Shown here: positions 15,248-22,875 of the stretch, piece by piece
Numbering within the stretch: position 1 is the stretch's first letter
Layout of the letters: each line of letters opens with the position of its first letter
NCBI GenBank assembly: GCA_036521415.1
Contig: DATDHU010000027.1
Span: forward strand, 1-26,870
Source: DASXMT01 sp036521415
GTDB lineage: Bacteria; Actinomycetota; Acidimicrobiia; Acidimicrobiales; RAAP-2
Length of the DNA: 26,870 nt
Direction of reading: 5' to 3'
Position numbers and translations under genes: made by a program
Notes under the pieces: model-generated
What the model saw: the letters and a program-made list of their open reading frames with translations, nothing else
Told to the model about the DNA's origin: nothing
Databases searched by the model: none

Positions 15248-16567
15248 CTAGCTGGTGCTGGCGCCCCCGGGCGAGGTGATCCCGACGATGGAACCGAAGC
15301 CGTCGACACGGTCGAATCGAACCGTCGCACCCGAATGGGGGGCGTCGACCATCAGCCCGTCCCCGACGAACATGCCGACGTGGCTGACGTCACTCGGTCC
15401 GGTGCCGAAGAAGACCAGATCACCGGGAACCACCGCTTGCCCGGGGTTGACGGTCGGGCCTGAGTCGTATTGGTCCTGGGCGACTCGGGGAAGGTTCACA
15501 CCGGCCTCGTGATACACGGCCTGGACCAGGCCGGAGCAGTCGAAGCCCTGGTTCGACTCACCGCCCCACACGTAGGGGACACCGAGGAACGACATCACGT
15601 CCTTCACCGCCACGGCCTGAGTCGCCGTCTCGCCTGCCGTCATAAGCCCGACCGCTCCCTCCCCGATGAGATTGCACCCGACGTCGCCCGAGGACCCGCC
15701 AACCGGTCCCGGCGACACCGAGGGCGCCGGGGCTCCGGCTGGTCCGGGTGCCGGACTCGGCGGCGGAGCCGGGGCAGGTGGCGGAGGTTCGGTAGTTGCG
15801 GGCGGCGTCGTGGTCGTGGGCGGCGCCGATGGTCCCGAGCCCGAGCCGTTCGTCTCATCGGGGGAGGGAACGGGCAGGGGGGTGGCGGGTGCAGGGTCGG
15901 GGACGGACACCGGGCCGCTCGGTAGTTGGCCCAGCGACGGGATGGTCACGGGAGGGGATCCGATGGGGAGTGTGATCGGGCCGAGGGTGAGCCCGCTGCT
16001 CGAATCGGCCACGAGCTCCGCGGTGGCGGTGGCAGGTGCCGTGGTGGCAGCGGTGATGGCAGTGGTGGCAGTGGTGGCAGTGGCGGCAGTGGGGGCAACC
16101 GCCGCCACGGCCAATTGGGCCTGCACCGCGGAGCCAGGGGTGGTTCGGGCCGTGGCCTGACCGGTGACTAGGACCGTTCCGCTCGTACAGACAGAACCGA
16201 GCGGAACCGGAGCCGGAGACGGTGGCGACGACGGGGGCGGTGGCGAGGCCGCAGGGAGCGGGACCGAGGCCGAAGGTGAATCGGCGGGCGGGAGGTTAGC
16301 GGGTGCGGCAATCAGTCCCTTCCAGTCCGAGGCGGAGTACGTCCTCTTCGGCGCGGCCTTCGTGTGTGCGGCCGGCGAAGCGGATGCGGTCAAGGCGGTG
16401 GCCAGCCCGACGGCGATGACTCCGACAAGAGCCGCCCGGTTGACCTTGGATCTCATGACCCGCCGGGTCCCGACCTTCTGGCCCCCTTCGAGCCGGCTGC
16501 GTCGCCGCTCCGCCGATCTCGCCACGGCTGCTGACAGAATCGTGCGCACTCGCGGTGCTCTCGTCAC
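15248..16567 (-). CDS. Secreted NlpC/P60 (C40) peptidoglycan hydrolase with long Pro/Thr-rich linker
   Basis: A 439-residue exported cell-wall hydrolase. The first 40 residues are unusually long and basic, then a hydrophobic stretch (44-64) ending TASASPAA looks like a signal sequence. Residues 95-300 are a low-complexity Ala/Thr then Pro-rich linker, likely spanning the envelope. The C-terminal NlpC/P60 domain (about 318-435) holds the catalytic Cys344 in FDCSGLVQ, His396 in DVSHVGMFVG and a third polar residue, His411. Such enzymes cut stem-peptide bonds in peptidoglycan. GTG 16567 is favoured because GAAGGG lies 8 bases upstream; ATG 16456, just before the hydrophobic stretch, is the alternative and would give a normal-length signal peptide. 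Confidence 0.88.
   Translation of the reverse strand: MTRAPRVRTILSAAVARSAERRRSRLEGGQKVGTRRVMRSKVNRAALVGVIAVGLATALTASASPAAHTKAAPKRTYSASDWKGLIAAPANLPPADSPSASVPLPAASPPPPSSPPSPAPVPLGSVCTSGTVLVTGQATARTTPGSAVQAQLAVAAVAPTAATATTATTAITAATTAPATATAELVADSSSGLTLGPITLPIGSPPVTIPSLGQLPSGPVSVPDPAPATPLPVPSPDETNGSGSGPSAPPTTTTPPATTEPPPPAPAPPPSPAPGPAGAPAPSVSPGPVGGSSGDVGCNLIGEGAVGLMTAGETATQAVAVKDVMSFLGVPYVWGGESNQGFDCSGLVQAVYHEAGVNLPRVAQDQYDSGPTVNPGQAVVPGDLVFFGTGPSDVSHVGMFVGDGLMVDAPHSGATVRFDRVDGFGSIVGITSPGGASTS
16053..16097. repeat. Five tandem 9-bp units in the NlpC/P60 linker
   Basis: Units GTGATGGCA, GTGGTGGCA (twice), GTGGCGGCA and GTGGGGGCA run head to tail, with a related copy at 16041-16049. They code on the minus strand for the Ala/Thr-rich linker around residues 157-176. 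Because the unit is 9 bp, copy change would keep the frame. Confidence 0.75.
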
Positions 16568-16575
16568 TAGGGTTG

Positions 16576-16581
16576 CCCTTC
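16576..16581 (-). promoter_or_regulatory. Ribosome binding site of the NlpC/P60 gene
   Basis: GAAGGG on the minus strand, 8 bases before GTG 16567. It supports the long N-terminus over the ATG at 16456. Confidence 0.5.
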
Positions 16582-16752
16582 ATCCAACTGGCGACCAGCC
16601 AGCCGCGGGACGGGGTCACAGGCTTCGTCCGGACCCTGGCTCCGTCGGCCTCTGTCGGCCTTCCACAATGAATGGGACAACGGAGGGCCGCCGCTCAACT
16701 TGTGGAATTGGGCGGAATCCCCCACGGAGTGGGTTGCCACCTACGCGTCGAG

Positions 16753-16813
16753 GAAGCCCGGGTCAGCCGAAGCCCGGTTCAGGCGGAACCCGGGTCAGCC
16801 GGAGCCCGGATTC
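16753..16813. repeat. Imperfect 28-bp direct repeat flanking a hairpin at the MFS 3' end
   Basis: Copies at 16753-16780 and 16786-16813 share CCCGGGTCAGCCG and an AGCCCGG block, differing by one base change and two indels. Between and within them, CCCGGTTC (16773-16780) pairs with GAACCCGGG (16786-16794) around AGGCG, with one bulged C. The hairpin abuts the MFS stop codon at 16795, so it may end MFS transcription, though there is no T run. The second copy extends into the MFS coding end. Confidence 0.6.
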
Positions 16814-18087
16814 CTTCGCTTGTCCACCCAGAGGTCCTCGGGCTCGCGCCCACGGGTCTCGGGCACCAGCCAGAAGAGCCCCATGGCCAGCGACATCGGC
16901 AAGAAGGTGACCGCGGCAGCGATGGCGAACCGGTTGTTCACCGTGGCCACCGCCCCGAACACGACCAGTCCGACAACGGCCCCCACAACCCCGGCAGCCA
17001 GAAACCACCCCGCCGCCGAGGCCCGGACCGACGTCGGGAACAGCTCGTTCAGAAGCGCCCCCAGTGCCGGAGCGAGCACCCCACCGGCGAACACACCGCA
17101 GACATACCCTGCGATCAACGCCGCAGCCGAGCCCGAGTAGGCGAGCGTCGCGACAAAGGCGATCGAGACCAGTGCCAGTGCGCAGGTCGGCCGGCGACCG
17201 AAGTGATCAGCCAACCAACGACCGGCGAGCAGCCCCAACAGGCCGGTGGCACCCCCTCCGACGATCATCGCTGCGGTGACGATCCCGCGCTGGTGGAGGA
17301 CGTTCTGGGCATAGAGGAACACGAAGCTGTTGCCCGGGCCGGTGATCACCGAGACGGCGAAGGTCAGAGCAATCATGACCAGCAACCGCTCCCGATACGG
17401 CCTGGCCACCGCACCCAGCACCGGGATGGGGTGCTCGGTCGACGCGGCCGCCTTGGCGAAGCGGTCGGGCTCGACGATCCATATGCGCAGTAGCGGCACA
17501 AGGGCCAACGGTGCGACGGCCAGGACGAACACCCACCGGAAGCCGAGCGCCGACGCGGCCAGGCTGTGGATGACGGCGATCGTGCCCGCACCCACGCCGT
17601 AGCCGGCGGCAATGAACGCAACGGCCTTGGCCCGGTCATCGGAGCCGGTCAGCTCGGCGGCGATCACCTGAGCCAGTGCGTTGGTGGCGGTCAGCAGCGG
17701 GCGCCCGCAGGCGAAGATGATCACGAACCACCAGTAGCTGGGGCTCGCCGCCACCACCACGGTCAGCGCCAGGCCCGCCCCGACGGTGACCAGCAGCATG
17801 ATCCGTCGGCCGAAGCGATCGGCGAGGCCGGTCAGCGGCAAGCTGCCGAGCGAGGCGAGCCGGCTGATGGCCAAACCCACCCCCAGCACGGTTCCCGACA
17901 GTCCAGCTTGGTCAGCCAGCGTGGCGCCGTGCGCCACCTGCCCGAATCCCTTGGCCACGTCCCCGAGCGAGGCCACCAGGCCGAATTGCCCGAACCCCGA
18001 GGCAAAGGCGGCCAGGGCCACAGCCACCACGGCACGATCGTTCCAGCGGACAAGGTGGAACGATGAGGCTGATGGTGGCCTGGCCAA
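16795..18087 (-). CDS. MFS transporter (sugar/metabolite:H+ symporter type)
   Basis: A 430-residue major facilitator protein with about 12 hydrophobic segments. The loop 2-3 signature is GLADRFGRRIMLL and its repeat in the second half is ADHFGRRPTCAL. The segment LNELFPTSVRASAAGWFLAA and the terminal VPETRGREPEDL are typical of the sugar and metabolite:H+ symporter branches. The substrate is unknown. TTG 18087 is the only start that keeps the whole first segment; AGGGGG lies 5 bases upstream. It is transcribed away from gnd across a 267-base divergent gap and towards the NlpC/P60 gene, 227 bases downstream, which probably has its own promoter. In the 227-base gap I saw only the hairpin repeat and a GTCGGCCT duplication near 16645. 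Confidence 0.88.
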   Translation of the reverse strand: MARPPSASSFHLVRWNDRAVVAVALAAFASGFGQFGLVASLGDVAKGFGQVAHGATLADQAGLSGTVLGVGLAISRLASLGSLPLTGLADRFGRRIMLLVTVGAGLALTVVVAASPSYWWFVIIFACGRPLLTATNALAQVIAAELTGSDDRAKAVAFIAAGYGVGAGTIAVIHSLAASALGFRWVFVLAVAPLALVPLLRIWIVEPDRFAKAAASTEHPIPVLGAVARPYRERLLVMIALTFAVSVITGPGNSFVFLYAQNVLHQRGIVTAAMIVGGGATGLLGLLAGRWLADHFGRRPTCALALVSIAFVATLAYSGSAAALIAGYVCGVFAGGVLAPALGALLNELFPTSVRASAAGWFLAAGVVGAVVGLVVFGAVATVNNRFAIAAAVTFLPMSLAMGLFWLVPETRGREPEDLWVDKRRNPGSG

Positions 18088-18307
18088 CTCTTCCCCCTGT
18101 CGTCGTCCTCGAGATCCACGTGTGCACCGACCTTGCCACGTCCGGTCACGGCAAGCGGCGGACGGCTGGGCGGACCAGCCTGATCGGACTGATCCGCCGG
18201 ACCTCGGTCAGGGCGCCAGGGTCAGGTTGGATGGCCCAGTTCGACGATGACAAGGAGCCCGGATGCTCTGGGGCGACGCCCGCAGGCGCGCTTCGATAGA
18301 CCGGCGT

Positions 18308-18313
18308 TAAGGT
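18308..18313 (+). promoter_or_regulatory. Weak candidate -10 for gnd-zwf
   Basis: TAAGGT would give a leader of about 35 bases containing the GGAG ribosome site at 18345-18348. No -35 is evident. The rest of the 267-base divergent gap (18088-18354) shows nothing else clear. Confidence 0.25.
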
Positions 18314-18354
18314 CGGAACGGCAACGGGCATCTGCCTGTGGAACGGAGAACATT

Positions 18355-19374
18355 ATGCAGCTCGGCATGGTGGGATTGGGTCGGATGGGCGCGAACCTCG
18401 TCCGGCGGGTGACGAGAGCAGGACACCAGTGCGTCGTCTTCGATGTCAACCCCGACGCGGTCAAGGACCTCGAGAAGGAGGGGGCGACGGGAGCGTCCTC
18501 CCTCGCCGACCTGGCGTCAAAGCTGACCGCCCCACGAGCGGTGTGGGTGATGGTCCCCGCCGGGGACATCACCGCCCGGACGGTGAGCGAGTTGGCCACG
18601 CATCTGGATCGCGATGACGCCATCATCGACGGCGGCAATTCCTACTACCGGGACGACATCTCCCGGGCGGCAGCGGTCCGGGACAAGGGCATCCACTACA
18701 TCGATGTGGGGACCAGCGGTGGGGTCTGGGGGCTCGAGCGTGGCTACTGCCTGATGATCGGGGGCGAGGACCAGCCGGTCGAGCGGCTCGACCCGATCTT
18801 CGCAGCCATCGCGCCCGGCGTCGGCGCCGCCGAGCGGACCCCGGGACGGACGGGGAAGCCCAGCCAGGCCGAGGAGGGCTACCTGCACTGCGGCCCCACC
18901 GGAGCGGGACATTTCGTGAAGATGGTCCACAACGGGATCGAGTACGGCGCCATGGCCGCCTACGCCGAGGGGCTCAACATCTTGAAGCACGCCGACGCCG
19001 GTGACACCAAGCGTACCGATGACGCCGAGACCGCACCCCTCGAGAACCCCGAGTACTACCAGTACGACCTGGATCTGCCTGAGGTGGCCGAGGTCTGGCG
19101 GCGCGGGAGCGTGATCGCCTCGTGGCTCTTGGACCTGACCGCGGAGGCGATGGTCCAATCGCCGGACCTCTCCGACTTCTCCGGGCACGTCTCGGACTCG
19201 GGCGAGGGCCGGTGGACGGCCATTGCCGCCATCGAGGAGGGCGTCCCCTCGCCGGTGCTGACCACCGCCCTGTTCTCCCGGTTCGCCTCCCGGGACCTCG
19301 ACCACTTCGGCAACCAGGTGCTCTCGGCCATGCGGAAACAATTCGGGGGTCACGACGAAAAGGCCGCCCCATGA
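18355..19374 (+). CDS. gnd: 6-phosphogluconate dehydrogenase, decarboxylating (short form)
   Basis: A 339-residue enzyme that converts 6-phosphogluconate to ribulose 5-phosphate and CO2. The Rossmann loop GLGRMGANL is at 7-15, substrate-binding GTSGG at 119-123, and GAGHFVKMVHNGIEYG (183-198) carries the catalytic Lys189 and Asn193. It is much shorter than the E. coli enzyme (about 470 residues) and belongs to the short, YqeC-like branch. Asp30 at the end of strand 2 (VVFDVN) would clash with the NADP phosphate, so NAD is the probable cofactor. GGAG lies 6 bases before ATG 18355. The TGA overlaps the zwf ATG (19371-19374), so the two enzymes of the oxidative pentose phosphate branch are translationally coupled. 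Confidence 0.93.
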   Translation: MQLGMVGLGRMGANLVRRVTRAGHQCVVFDVNPDAVKDLEKEGATGASSLADLASKLTAPRAVWVMVPAGDITARTVSELATHLDRDDAIIDGGNSYYRDDISRAAAVRDKGIHYIDVGTSGGVWGLERGYCLMIGGEDQPVERLDPIFAAIAPGVGAAERTPGRTGKPSQAEEGYLHCGPTGAGHFVKMVHNGIEYGAMAAYAEGLNILKHADAGDTKRTDDAETAPLENPEYYQYDLDLPEVAEVWRRGSVIASWLLDLTAEAMVQSPDLSDFSGHVSDSGEGRWTAIAAIEEGVPSPVLTTALFSRFASRDLDHFGNQVLSAMRKQFGGHDEKAAP

Positions 19375-20831
19375 GCACCGGAAGCCCGTCGACGCAGCGC
19401 GTCCCGGAAGACGCGGTGCTCATGCTCTTCGGCGCCACCGGCGACCTGGCCAAGCGCAAGCTCCTTCCCGGTCTGTTCCACCTCCACGAGGCCGGGCTCA
19501 TGCCGAAGGACTATCGGATCGTGGGTTCAGCGCCCGCCGGGACGGGCGTCGACGCGGCCAGCTTCGGGACCTACGTGCACGGTGTGCTCGAGCAGTACGG
19601 CAGAAAGGACGTGACCGACGAGTCCTGGGCCTCGTTCGGGCCCACCATCTCCTTCGCCCCGTCCTCGGCCGATGACCTGAGCGAGCTGGCCGAGGCGGTG
19701 ACCGGGGCCGAAAAGGGTCTCGACAACCCGCAGCGGGTCATCTACCTGGCCGTCCCCCCGCAGGCCTTCCTGCCCATGGCCACGGCACTGGGGCACGCCG
19801 GACTGGTGAACCCGAAGACGAAGCTCATCATCGAGAAGCCGTTCGGCTCCGATCTCGATTCGGCCCGATCGCTCAACCAGGGGCTGCATCAGGCGTTCGA
19901 GGAGTCGCAGATCTACCGCATCGATCATTTCCTGGGCAAAGAGGCGGTCCAAAACATCCTGGTCTTCCGGTTCGGGAACGGCCTGTTCGAACCGGCCTGG
20001 GGCCGGAAGCACCTCAGGTACGTGCAGATCGACGTGCCCGAACAGCTGAACGTCGACGATCGGGGCTCCTTTTACGAGGCGACCGGCGCCTTCCGGGACA
20101 TGGTGGTCACCCACCTGTTTCAGCTGCTCGGCTATCTCGGCATGGAGCCGCCCGATGACTTCGATGCCGACTCTCTCCACAAGGCCAAGCTCGCCGTCTT
20201 CGAGGCCATGGCTCCCCTCGACCAGGAGCACGCGGTGTTCGGGCAGTACGAGGGCTATCGATCTGTGCCCGGCGTAGCCAAGGACTCGACCGTCGAGACC
20301 TTCGTGGCCGCCGCGGTGATGGTCGACAACCCGCGCTGGCAGGGCGTGCCCTTCTACCTCCGGACGGGCAAGGCCATGGCCGAGACGCGCACGACCGTGA
20401 CGCTGGGCTTCAAAGAGCCCAGCATGCACATGTTCGATCTCGATCCCGAGGTGTCGACGGTTCCCTGCCCCAACGACCTCGTGTTCGAGCTGGCCGACCC
20501 GGGAGCGGTGACTGTCCGCTTCGCGGCCAAGCGGCCGGGGCCCACCATGGATGTCGAGTCGGCGACCATGTCGTTCCACTATGCCGACTCGTTCACCGTG
20601 ACCAATGACCTCGAGGCCTACGAACGCCTCCTCCACGACGTGATGCTGGGCGACCACACGTTGTTCAACGAGGCCGCAGGGATCGAGCGGCTGTGGGAGG
20701 TGGCCGATCCGCTCCTCAAGTCGGCGCCGACACCCGTGCCGTACGCCCAGGGCACCTGGGGGCCCGCCGAAGCCGAGCGCCTGCTCGGTTCCGACCATTG
20801 GTATCTGCCTGACGACGACACCAGTCAGTAG
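19371..20831 (+). CDS. zwf: Glucose-6-phosphate 1-dehydrogenase
   Basis: A 486-residue enzyme oxidising glucose 6-phosphate to 6-phosphogluconolactone. The cofactor loop FGATGDLAKRKLLP is at 20-33; the arginine after strand 1 fits NADP use. The substrate signature RIDHFLGKE is at 183-191, with Phe where Tyr is commonest. GSFYEATGAFRDMVVTHLFQLL contains the expected catalytic His, and FYLRTGKAM is the conserved late motif. Length is normal for the family. The start overlaps the gnd stop as ATGA. No lactonase (pgl) or opcA gene is next to it in the window. An SDR gene follows after 54 bases, with its own likely promoter. Confidence 0.96.
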   Translation: MSTGSPSTQRVPEDAVLMLFGATGDLAKRKLLPGLFHLHEAGLMPKDYRIVGSAPAGTGVDAASFGTYVHGVLEQYGRKDVTDESWASFGPTISFAPSSADDLSELAEAVTGAEKGLDNPQRVIYLAVPPQAFLPMATALGHAGLVNPKTKLIIEKPFGSDLDSARSLNQGLHQAFEESQIYRIDHFLGKEAVQNILVFRFGNGLFEPAWGRKHLRYVQIDVPEQLNVDDRGSFYEATGAFRDMVVTHLFQLLGYLGMEPPDDFDADSLHKAKLAVFEAMAPLDQEHAVFGQYEGYRSVPGVAKDSTVETFVAAAVMVDNPRWQGVPFYLRTGKAMAETRTTVTLGFKEPSMHMFDLDPEVSTVPCPNDLVFELADPGAVTVRFAAKRPGPTMDVESATMSFHYADSFTVTNDLEAYERLLHDVMLGDHTLFNEAAGIERLWEVADPLLKSAPTPVPYAQGTWGPAEAERLLGSDHWYLPDDDTSQ

Positions 20832-20873
20832 GGACGTTCACGAACAGATCGGGCTGACGCAACAGGCCGTATC

Positions 20874-20879
20874 TAGGCT
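20874..20879 (+). promoter_or_regulatory. Candidate -10 element of a leaderless SDR transcript
   Basis: TAGGCT followed by 6 bases and the ATG at 20886; the same hexamer precedes the ATP-grasp gene. It suggests the SDR is not simply read through from zwf. Confidence 0.5.
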
Positions 20880-20885
20880 GACGAC

Positions 20886-21659
20886 ATGGAACCGTTCTCG
20901 CTCGGCGGGCGCACCGCCATCGTCACGGGCGCATCCCGCGGCATCGGCGCAGCCACGGCCCGTGCGCTCGACCGGGCCGGGGCCCGGGTGGCTCTGGTGG
21001 CCAGGAGCCGGGTCGACCTCGAGGAGACGGCGGGCGAGCTGACGCACGATCCCGTCGTGATCGTCGGTGACCTCCGAGATCGGCGAGCTCCGATCGATGT
21101 GGGCACACAGGCGCTCGAGGTGCTGGGCCGGGTCGACATCCTGGTGAATAACGCGGCGGCGGCGGCCCGGTTGGACACCGTCGATTCGGACGCCGAACTC
21201 ATCGACGGGATGCTGGCCGTGAACATCCGCGCTCCCCTGCTGTTGATCGCCACCGTGGTCCCCTCGATGATCGAGCGTCGGTCGGGCTCGATCATCAACC
21301 TGTCGTCGGTCTCCGGGCTGGTGGGCACGCCGCGGCGGGCGGCCTATGCCGCGTCGAAAGGGGGACTCGATGCCGCGACCCGGTCGATGGCCATGGAGCT
21401 CGGGCCCTCGGGGATCAGAGTGAACTCGGTGGCGCCCGGCGTCGTCGACACGGCCCTGTGGGCGAAGAACAAGGCGATCCCGGGCGTGATCGAAGAGATC
21501 GAGAGGCAGACCCCGTTGGGCCGGTGGGCCGTCCCGGAGGACATCGCCGACGTGATCGTGTTCCTGGCCTCGGACGCCGCACGGTTCGTGACCGGCGAGA
21601 CCATCACGGCCGACGGGGGCATGGCCCGAACCTTCGACCTCTACGGAGGAGCAGTCTGA
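20886..21659 (+). CDS. SDR-family oxidoreductase (FabG-like)
   Basis: A 257-residue classical SDR. TGASRGIG is at 14-21, basic ARSR (39-42) after strand 2 suggests NADP(H), and NNAA is at 88-91. The catalytic set is Asn113, Ser141, Tyr154 and Lys158 (YAASK). The C-terminal FVTGETITADGGM is the standard cofactor-closing segment. It resembles 3-oxoacyl-ACP reductases and glucose 1-dehydrogenases; position after gnd-zwf hints at sugar metabolism, but the separate promoter weakens that link. The stop codon lies within the first unit of a 24-bp tandem duplication. Confidence 0.93.
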   Translation: MEPFSLGGRTAIVTGASRGIGAATARALDRAGARVALVARSRVDLEETAGELTHDPVVIVGDLRDRRAPIDVGTQALEVLGRVDILVNNAAAAARLDTVDSDAELIDGMLAVNIRAPLLLIATVVPSMIERRSGSIINLSSVSGLVGTPRRAAYAASKGGLDAATRSMAMELGPSGIRVNSVAPGVVDTALWAKNKAIPGVIEEIERQTPLGRWAVPEDIADVIVFLASDAARFVTGETITADGGMARTFDLYGGAV

Positions 21660-21702
21660 CCCCCATAGACGGGAACGGCCTGACCCTCATACACGGGACG
21701 GC
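21656..21702. repeat. Two imperfect 24-bp tandem units at the SDR stop codon
   Basis: CTGACCCCCATAGACGGGAA-CGGC (21656-21679) is followed by a 23-bp copy (21680-21702) with two base changes and one deletion; a third copy begins as CTGACATGGG. The first unit contains the SDR TGA. Confidence 0.7.
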
Positions 21703-21734
21703 CTGACATGGGCATGCAAGGGTCCGGGGGCGCC

Positions 21735-22649
21735 CTACGGCATGGCCGACCAGCCCTGGTAGTCCTCGACGGCGATGCCCAGGTAGCCGGGCGTGCCGGT
21801 CATGTCGCGGTTGACATGAGCGATAGCCGAGTCGAACTGGGCCAGGGTGTCCCCGTAGAAGCTCAGCCATGAAGGTGTGTCCTCGTTGGCCTCGGCCGCG
21901 AACCGGAGCGGGATGCCGACCGACCGGGCCGCCATCAGCTCCGCCTTGCCGAAGGACTCGATCTGTGAGATCGAGTTGAAGAAGGTGACGACGGTGGCCG
22001 CGTCCGCGTTCCGCATGGCGGCCACGTCGAGCGGCACGCCGGTCCGGGTGGAGTACATCGAGAGCCAGTACGGGATCGATATCTCGTCGGGCACGCCGTA
22101 GGTCGCAGCCACGGCATGGATCCCGGCCAGCTCGCTCAGGTACTGGTCGATGGTCCCGGACCGGTCGGTGCCCCACGACGACAGCGCCCACGGCTCGAGC
22201 TCGACGTGGATCCCCCGAAACAGGCCGGTAGCCAGCGCCTCGTTGGCCCAGTCGGTGCCGTACGTGGGATTGGGCACCCATGACGGGTCCCCGCCCATGG
22301 CATAGACGGTGATCCCCGCGGCGGCGGCGTCCGCGGCGAGCGACTCTTCCAGCGGCAGCTGCGGCTGTGACCACCCCCAAGGGATGTAGGTCGGGTCGGT
22401 GAACCCCGGCGCCACGTAGGCAAAGATCTCGGTGACCCGGTTGGCCTTTGCGAAGCTGACCATGGCTGCTGAGTCGGCCCAGTTCCACACCCACATGGCC
22501 ACCGACGGCCCGCTCCTAGCCACGGTCAACTCACCGGGCGGGGCTGCCCGTTGAGCGCCGAAGGAGGGTGCGGCCGCCCACAGGCCGGCCAGGGCCGTGA
22601 GGAGGGCCGAGCACATGAAGACGGTCCCACGCCGCGGCCATGTCCCCAT
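21735..22649 (-). CDS. Secreted protein of unknown family with glycosidase-like features
   Basis: A 304-residue protein. Residues 1-32 form a Sec signal peptide (two arginines, then a hydrophobic stretch ending PSFGA). The mature part has no domain I can name. It alternates short hydrophobic strands and helices in a TIM-barrel-like rhythm, beginning SVAMWVWNW (49-57). Acid pairs sit after strands in GIHVELEPW (146-154) and at the end in GIAVEDYQGW (291-300), and aromatic residues are frequent, as in sugar-binding clefts. A carbohydrate-active enzyme is therefore suspected, not shown. ATG 22649 is chosen because GGGAGG (22655-22660) lies 5 bases upstream; the adjacent ATG 22652 is too close. 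The gene converges with the SDR. Confidence 0.65.
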   Translation of the reverse strand: MGTWPRRGTVFMCSALLTALAGLWAAAPSFGAQRAAPPGELTVARSGPSVAMWVWNWADSAAMVSFAKANRVTEIFAYVAPGFTDPTYIPWGWSQPQLPLEESLAADAAAAGITVYAMGGDPSWVPNPTYGTDWANEALATGLFRGIHVELEPWALSSWGTDRSGTIDQYLSELAGIHAVAATYGVPDEISIPYWLSMYSTRTGVPLDVAAMRNADAATVVTFFNSISQIESFGKAELMAARSVGIPLRFAAEANEDTPSWLSFYGDTLAQFDSAIAHVNRDMTGTPGYLGIAVEDYQGWSAMP

Positions 22650-22770
22650 CATGTCCTCCCGCCGATCGTCCTCGGTCGAACCTGCCGCCTGAGAAGGCGT
22701 CAGGCACCGCACACGTACCAGGCATCAGATACCCGCCGGAGCACCGATGGCAACTGCAAGCTCTCTGGTG

Positions 22771-22802
22771 GCCCTGTGCGTTGGTAGCCCTGTGCGTTGG
22801 TG
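22771..22802. repeat. 16-bp tandem duplication upstream of the aldo/keto reductase
   Basis: GCCCTGTGCGTTGGTA (22771-22786) is followed directly by a copy differing only in its last base (22787-22802). It lies in the 226-base divergent gap between the secreted protein and the aldo/keto reductase. Confidence 0.75.
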
Positions 22803-22863
22803 GGCCGGCCCTCGGTGATCCTGTCCGGAACTCCTTCCTCGTTCTGCCGCGCCGTTCCACCGA

Positions 22864-22869
22864 TACGCT
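22864..22869 (+). promoter_or_regulatory. Candidate -10 element of a leaderless aldo/keto reductase transcript
   Basis: TACGCT followed by 6 bases and the ATG at 22876. No Shine-Dalgarno is present. Confidence 0.5.
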
Positions 22870-22875
22870 CTGGCC

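Noticed and set aside
16568..16794. A c-di-AMP (ydaO-type) riboswitch ahead of the NlpC/P60 gene
   Set aside because: Such riboswitches often precede this gene type, but I could not find the conserved core segments in the 227-base leader; only loose GGGCAACCC-like stretches occur.
15666..16910. Plus-strand Gly/Ala-rich frames opposite the NlpC/P60 linker
   Set aside because: Produced by the repetitive Pro/Thr codons of the linker on the other strand.
19527..20798. Minus-strand frame of 423 codons opposite zwf
   Set aside because: Shadow of zwf; no motif, and composition typical of antisense frames.
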